7,562 bases of DNA from contig CAYPTY010000035.1 of NCBI GenBank assembly GCA_964413935.1, forward strand, positions 1-7,562, given 5' to 3'. The position numbers and the translations under genes were made by a program. Positions 6,501 to 7,562 of the stretch are shown in pieces. Under the pieces are notes generated by a model that was given only the letters and a program-made list of their open reading frames with translations, did not search any database and was not told the DNA's origin. The stretch's first letter is position 1; every line of letters begins with the position of its first letter. Source of the DNA: CAYPTY01 sp964413935. Lineage in GTDB: Bacteria > Bacteroidota > Rhodothermia > Balneolales > Balneolaceae.

Positions 6501-6681
6501 TATCCGCTTCGAGTATGTGGATCCGGATGATAAGGGTGAGATTCATATTCATCCCATTGAAGGCAGTGAGGAAGCACTTCAAATTGTGGGACAGCAGATT
6601 AGGGAGACCTATAAAAAGATTCAGAATCGGGAGTTTACTACTGGTTGTGAGAATCCGGATTGCACCTGGTGCAGGTTGTAG
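3529..6681 (+). CDS. UvrD/PcrA-like helicase fused to RecB/AddB-type nuclease
   Basis: A 1050-residue ATP-dependent DNA helicase-nuclease, probably acting in DNA break processing or recombination. Superfamily 1A motifs are complete: Q-motif LNEQQRKAV (11-19), Walker A GPGTGKT (31-37), Ia LTYTNAG (61-67), TFHSF (90-94), Walker B LLVDEFQDTN (263-272), III GDDDQSIYRFQGA (295-307), IV NYRST (331-335), V SAKGLEFEHVF (634-644) and VI FYVALTRAK (685-693). The C-terminus from about 766 is a PD-(D/E)XK nuclease: LSVTALNTYLKCPVEFYY (769-786), His807, Asp914, Asp927-Tyr-Lys929 and QAMFY (969-973). The 13-residue Asp-to-Asp spacing matches RecB. Cys780 plus Cys1040, Cys1045 and Cys1048 have the one-plus-three layout of AddB/Cas4-like iron-sulfur nucleases. 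The start is GTG directly after an in-frame TAA; no ATG lies near and no clear Shine-Dalgarno exists. It follows tetR by 145 bp and may have its own promoter. No AddA/RecC-like partner is visible. Confidence 0.93.
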   Translation: MSQLPPINPLLNEQQRKAVETIEGPVLVISGPGTGKTELLSERVVNILRVTEAEPENILCLTYTNAGVQAMRERLESKIGAGAHRVNIHTFHSFCSEVIAEHQEYFGMLNLNAASELDQINILESIIDDLNPEHPLRRLSGRIYYEAGRMKDLFSTMKSENWSSAHILTKIQDYLADLPNRDEYIYKRKTGDFQAGDVKIIAVRAEEDKMELLGAAAGLFDEFNKHMKQAQLYTFDDMINWCIELFEGNPGILSQYQEQFEYLLVDEFQDTNGSQLHIMNLLTSHLEKPNLFAVGDDDQSIYRFQGASMENILKFKERFGDKLTQIMLTKNYRSTQPVLDAAMQVIGYNESRIVEGEEKKLSAALPARQDAETAIRLTELPNPHQEVVFAGNEIRKLIEAGVEPDEIAVLYRNHKQSDALVSYLNEMEIPLQLLRRYNLFTTPLFGKINRILQYLQAEVEEPYANDGILFEILHFDFFNLSPNVIADLYFQSRFRREDKKLSSLRHLCMNPELVHYEERPVRYQEQVREVFEVVQVLEKLMQELQNQPLIQFLMLLYKNCGIMDHLARSDDRLGELQELHSFHTFMEEQCRSKPAFGIQDLQDILRQMDEYNLRQEVQRSIADGKGVKLSTIQSAKGLEFEHVFIIGANKTKWEKKRGNSRGYSLPDNLFSSRYGKDEEEERRIFYVALTRAKTHLTVSYVSMDEDENALEPSRFASELKESDAVIFEKPQPENKALEQYLSSILHVPKQLQLDYEEQYVNRVLKDYHLSVTALNTYLKCPVEFYYTRILKVPGSQSTAAVYGSAVHYALEMFYTSHSEEADSDGLEAEPDLFDQPEAHSELPGVESLLAWFEEYLGRHKYLMTDKEFELKLAAGRQNLPVYYEQVLRDSIKEVMTETRINALFDGVPLTGITDKLEITPAGIRGVDYKTGKYKSSKSSGYFREPYEPEKLKAGEIDHQKIYGGNYWRQAMFYKILTEHTDDERFTGSLIDIRFEYVDPDDKGEIHIHPIEGSEEALQIVGQQIRETYKKIQNREFTTGCENPDCTWCRL

Positions 6682-6741
6682 GGTGATTGGAATTTTCGAA
6701 TGTCCGAATTTACGAATGAGCAAATTTCTGAATTACCTAAA

Positions 6742-6769
6742 TTCTGCCTTGGACATGCCTTCGGCATAA
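6742..6769 (-). repeat. 28-nt twin-hairpin element, diverged copy 5
   Basis: On the minus strand it reads TTA, TGCC-GAA-GGCA, TGTC-CAA-GGCA, GAA. It has the same 28-nt length as the others but many substitutions. The first stem has exchanged its terminal C-G pair for T-A, and the second keeps pairing through a T-G wobble. Retained pairing despite divergence argues that structure matters. It faces copy 6 as an inverted pair 25 bp away. Confidence 0.6.
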
Positions 6770-6794
6770 TTACCTAATGTTCTAAACTCGAATA

Positions 6795-6822
6795 TTCCGC
6801 CAAAGGCGTGCCTGCGGCAGAA
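6795..6822 (+). repeat. 28-nt twin-hairpin element, copy 6
   Basis: Same core sequence as 2290-2317, with both stems perfect. Its upstream flank GTTCTAAACTCGAAT (from 6779) matches the flank of the copies beside gap 2 at all but one base. Confidence 0.75.
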
Positions 6823-6840
6823 TTTCCGAATGGGCAGGCT

Positions 6841-6884
6841 GTCATCTCGACCGAGTCTCGCCGAAGGCGAGGGGAGTGGAGAGA
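6841..6884 (+). repeat. GTCA-headed element of the TCTCGA type
   Basis: GTCATCTCGACCGAG head, then an internal hairpin CTCGCC-GAA-GGCGAG (6857-6871), then GGAGTGGAGAGAT. ATCTC (6844-6848) and GAGAT (6880-6884) can close the outer stem. It has the same head logic as the neighbouring elements but a different body. Confidence 0.65.
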
Positions 6885-6906
6885 TATCAAACGTTTTATC
6901 GCAACC

Positions 6907-7123
6907 CCAACTGTCACTCCACATACTTGTGGAGTCTTGGTTTGGTAGGTTGTTGAATCGTTTCAGATTCCACTGAAGTGGAATGACATAATAGGTGCTC
7001 TTCTGTTCATGGCAAGATCCTTCGTGACCTCAGGATGACTTCGTTTTTCAGGTCATCCTGAAGGAGCGCAGCGACCGAGGGATCTTATCATATATTCGCG
7101 CTTCTGGGTTGTTGAATCCCCAC
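6907..7123. repeat. 217-bp composite repeat, copy 1
   Basis: The unit contains two palindrome pairs. Pair I (6912-6988) begins with TGTCACTCCACA and ends with TGACA. Its left hairpin is ACTCCACA-TACT-TGTGGAGT, and its right one is ATTCCAC-TGAA-GTGGAAT in the opposite sense. Pair II (7014-7086) is bounded by AAGATCC and GGATCTT and has TCAGGATGAC (7030-7039) facing its exact complement GTCATCCTGA (7052-7061). A GGGTTGTTGAATCC tail follows. Element orientation within the unit is plus, minus, minus, plus. Confidence 0.85.
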
Positions 7124-7182
7124 CCAACTGTCACTCCATATACTTGTGGAGTCTTGGTTTGGTAGGTTGTTGAATCGCTCCC
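7124..7182 (+). repeat. 59-bp partial unit (left palindrome of pair I only)
   Basis: Repeats only the first 59 bp of the composite unit, with hairpin ACTCCATA-TACT-TGTGGAGT, where the base change leaves a T-G wobble. It is inserted between full copies 1 and 2, at a point where the next full unit begins. This suggests slippage or insertion at the shared CCAACTGTCA junction. Confidence 0.8.
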
Positions 7183-7399
7183 CCAACTGTCACTCCACAT
7201 ACTTGTGGAGTCTTGGTTTGGTGGGTTTTTGAATCGTTTCAGATTCCACTGAAGTGGAATGACAAAATAGGAGCTCTTCTGTTCATGGCAAGATCCTTCG
7301 TGACCTCAGGATGACTTCGTTTTACAGGTCATCCTGAAGGAGCGCAGCGACCGAGGAATCTTATCATTTATTCGCGTTTCCGGGTTGTTGAATCCCCAC
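7183..7399. repeat. 217-bp composite repeat, copy 2
   Basis: Same length as copy 1 with about nine substitutions and no indels by eye (roughly 96% identity). One change affects the AAGATCC/GGATCTT terminus of pair II (GAATCTT here). Pair I is at 7188-7264 and pair II at 7290-7362. Confidence 0.85.
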
Positions 7400-7562
7400 C
7401 CAACTGTCACTCCACACACCTGTGGAGTCTTGGTTTGGTGGGTTGTTGAATCGTTTCAGATTCCACTGAAGTAGAATGACATAATAGGAGCTCTTCTGTT
7501 CATAGTAAGATCCTTCGTGACCTCAGGATGACTTCGTTTTTCAGGTCATCCTGCCTGCCCCG
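7400..7562. repeat. 217-bp composite repeat, copy 3, altered after 7553
   Basis: Matches copy 1 for about 154 bp. Its left hairpin keeps the stem but changes the loop from TACT to CACC, and its right hairpin has one uncompensated G-to-A change. From 7554 the sequence leaves the unit: GTCATCCTG is followed by CCTGCCCCG instead of AAGGAGCGC, so the last element has the same head with another body. It is cut by the window end. Confidence 0.8.

Larger units (their letters stand above)
6682..7562. other. Repeat-filled region downstream of the helicase, no gene
   Basis: These 881 bp contain no credible coding sequence. They start with CGAATG-rich low-complexity DNA (6690-6740), then two twin hairpins in opposite orientation, a TCTCGA-type GTCA element (6841-6884), and a higher-order tandem array (6907 onward) that runs past the window end. 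No hairpin followed by a T-run is seen immediately after the helicase stop. Confidence 0.85.

Noticed and set aside
2829..6681. tetR plus helicase-nuclease as a new defence operon
   Set aside because: 145 bp with palindromes separates them, the helicase-nuclease looks like a housekeeping repair type, and no further partner genes are present.
6907..7562. CRISPR array
   Set aside because: The repeats are 217 bp composites of palindromes with no unique spacers between short repeats.

Overview
The window is a piece of draft bacterial chromosome of roughly even GC content. It holds four intact protein genes separated by repeat-rich intergenic DNA and interrupted by two 100-N scaffold gaps. The most likely source is a member of the Bacteroidota or the related Balneolota/Rhodothermota. 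This is inferred from a lipoprotein GH53 galactanase, weak or absent Shine-Dalgarno sequences before two of the genes, and many intergenic GTCA-headed palindromes of the kind scattered through such genomes. No rRNA, tRNA, transposase or CRISPR array is present.

Layout: 1-94 is a repeat whose inverted partner lies at 2282-2375. The pair brackets a GH53 endo-beta-1,4-galactanase lipoprotein (127-1212, +) and a pirin-family cupin (1340-2191, -). These two genes converge on a scaffold gap (1227-1326). From 2192 to 2828 there is no gene. This stretch holds a GTCA-headed inverted pair (2346-2453), several copies of a 28-nt twin-hairpin element, a second gap (2534-2633) whose flanks are an identical 55-mer, a heptamer array, and the leader of a TetR-family regulator (2829-3383, +). 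A 145-bp spacer with a symmetric heptamer palindrome separates it from a 1050-residue UvrD/PcrA-like helicase fused to a C-terminal RecB/AddB-type PD-(D/E)XK nuclease (3529-6681, +, GTG start). From 6682 to the end (881 bp) there is again no gene. This region holds two more twin hairpins and a higher-order array of 217-bp units built from REP-like palindromes in alternating orientation.

The genes do not form one obvious pathway. GH53 points to galactan (plant or algal polysaccharide) use. Pirin and TetR are divergent, so regulation of pirin by the TetR protein is possible but unproven. The helicase-nuclease is probably a DNA repair or recombination enzyme and appears to stand alone. I see no convincing multi-gene defence or other new system. 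The most distinctive material is the non-coding DNA: a 28-nt element with two conserved stems and one covarying base pair, heptamer arrays on both sides of tetR, and the GTCA-headed repeat families.
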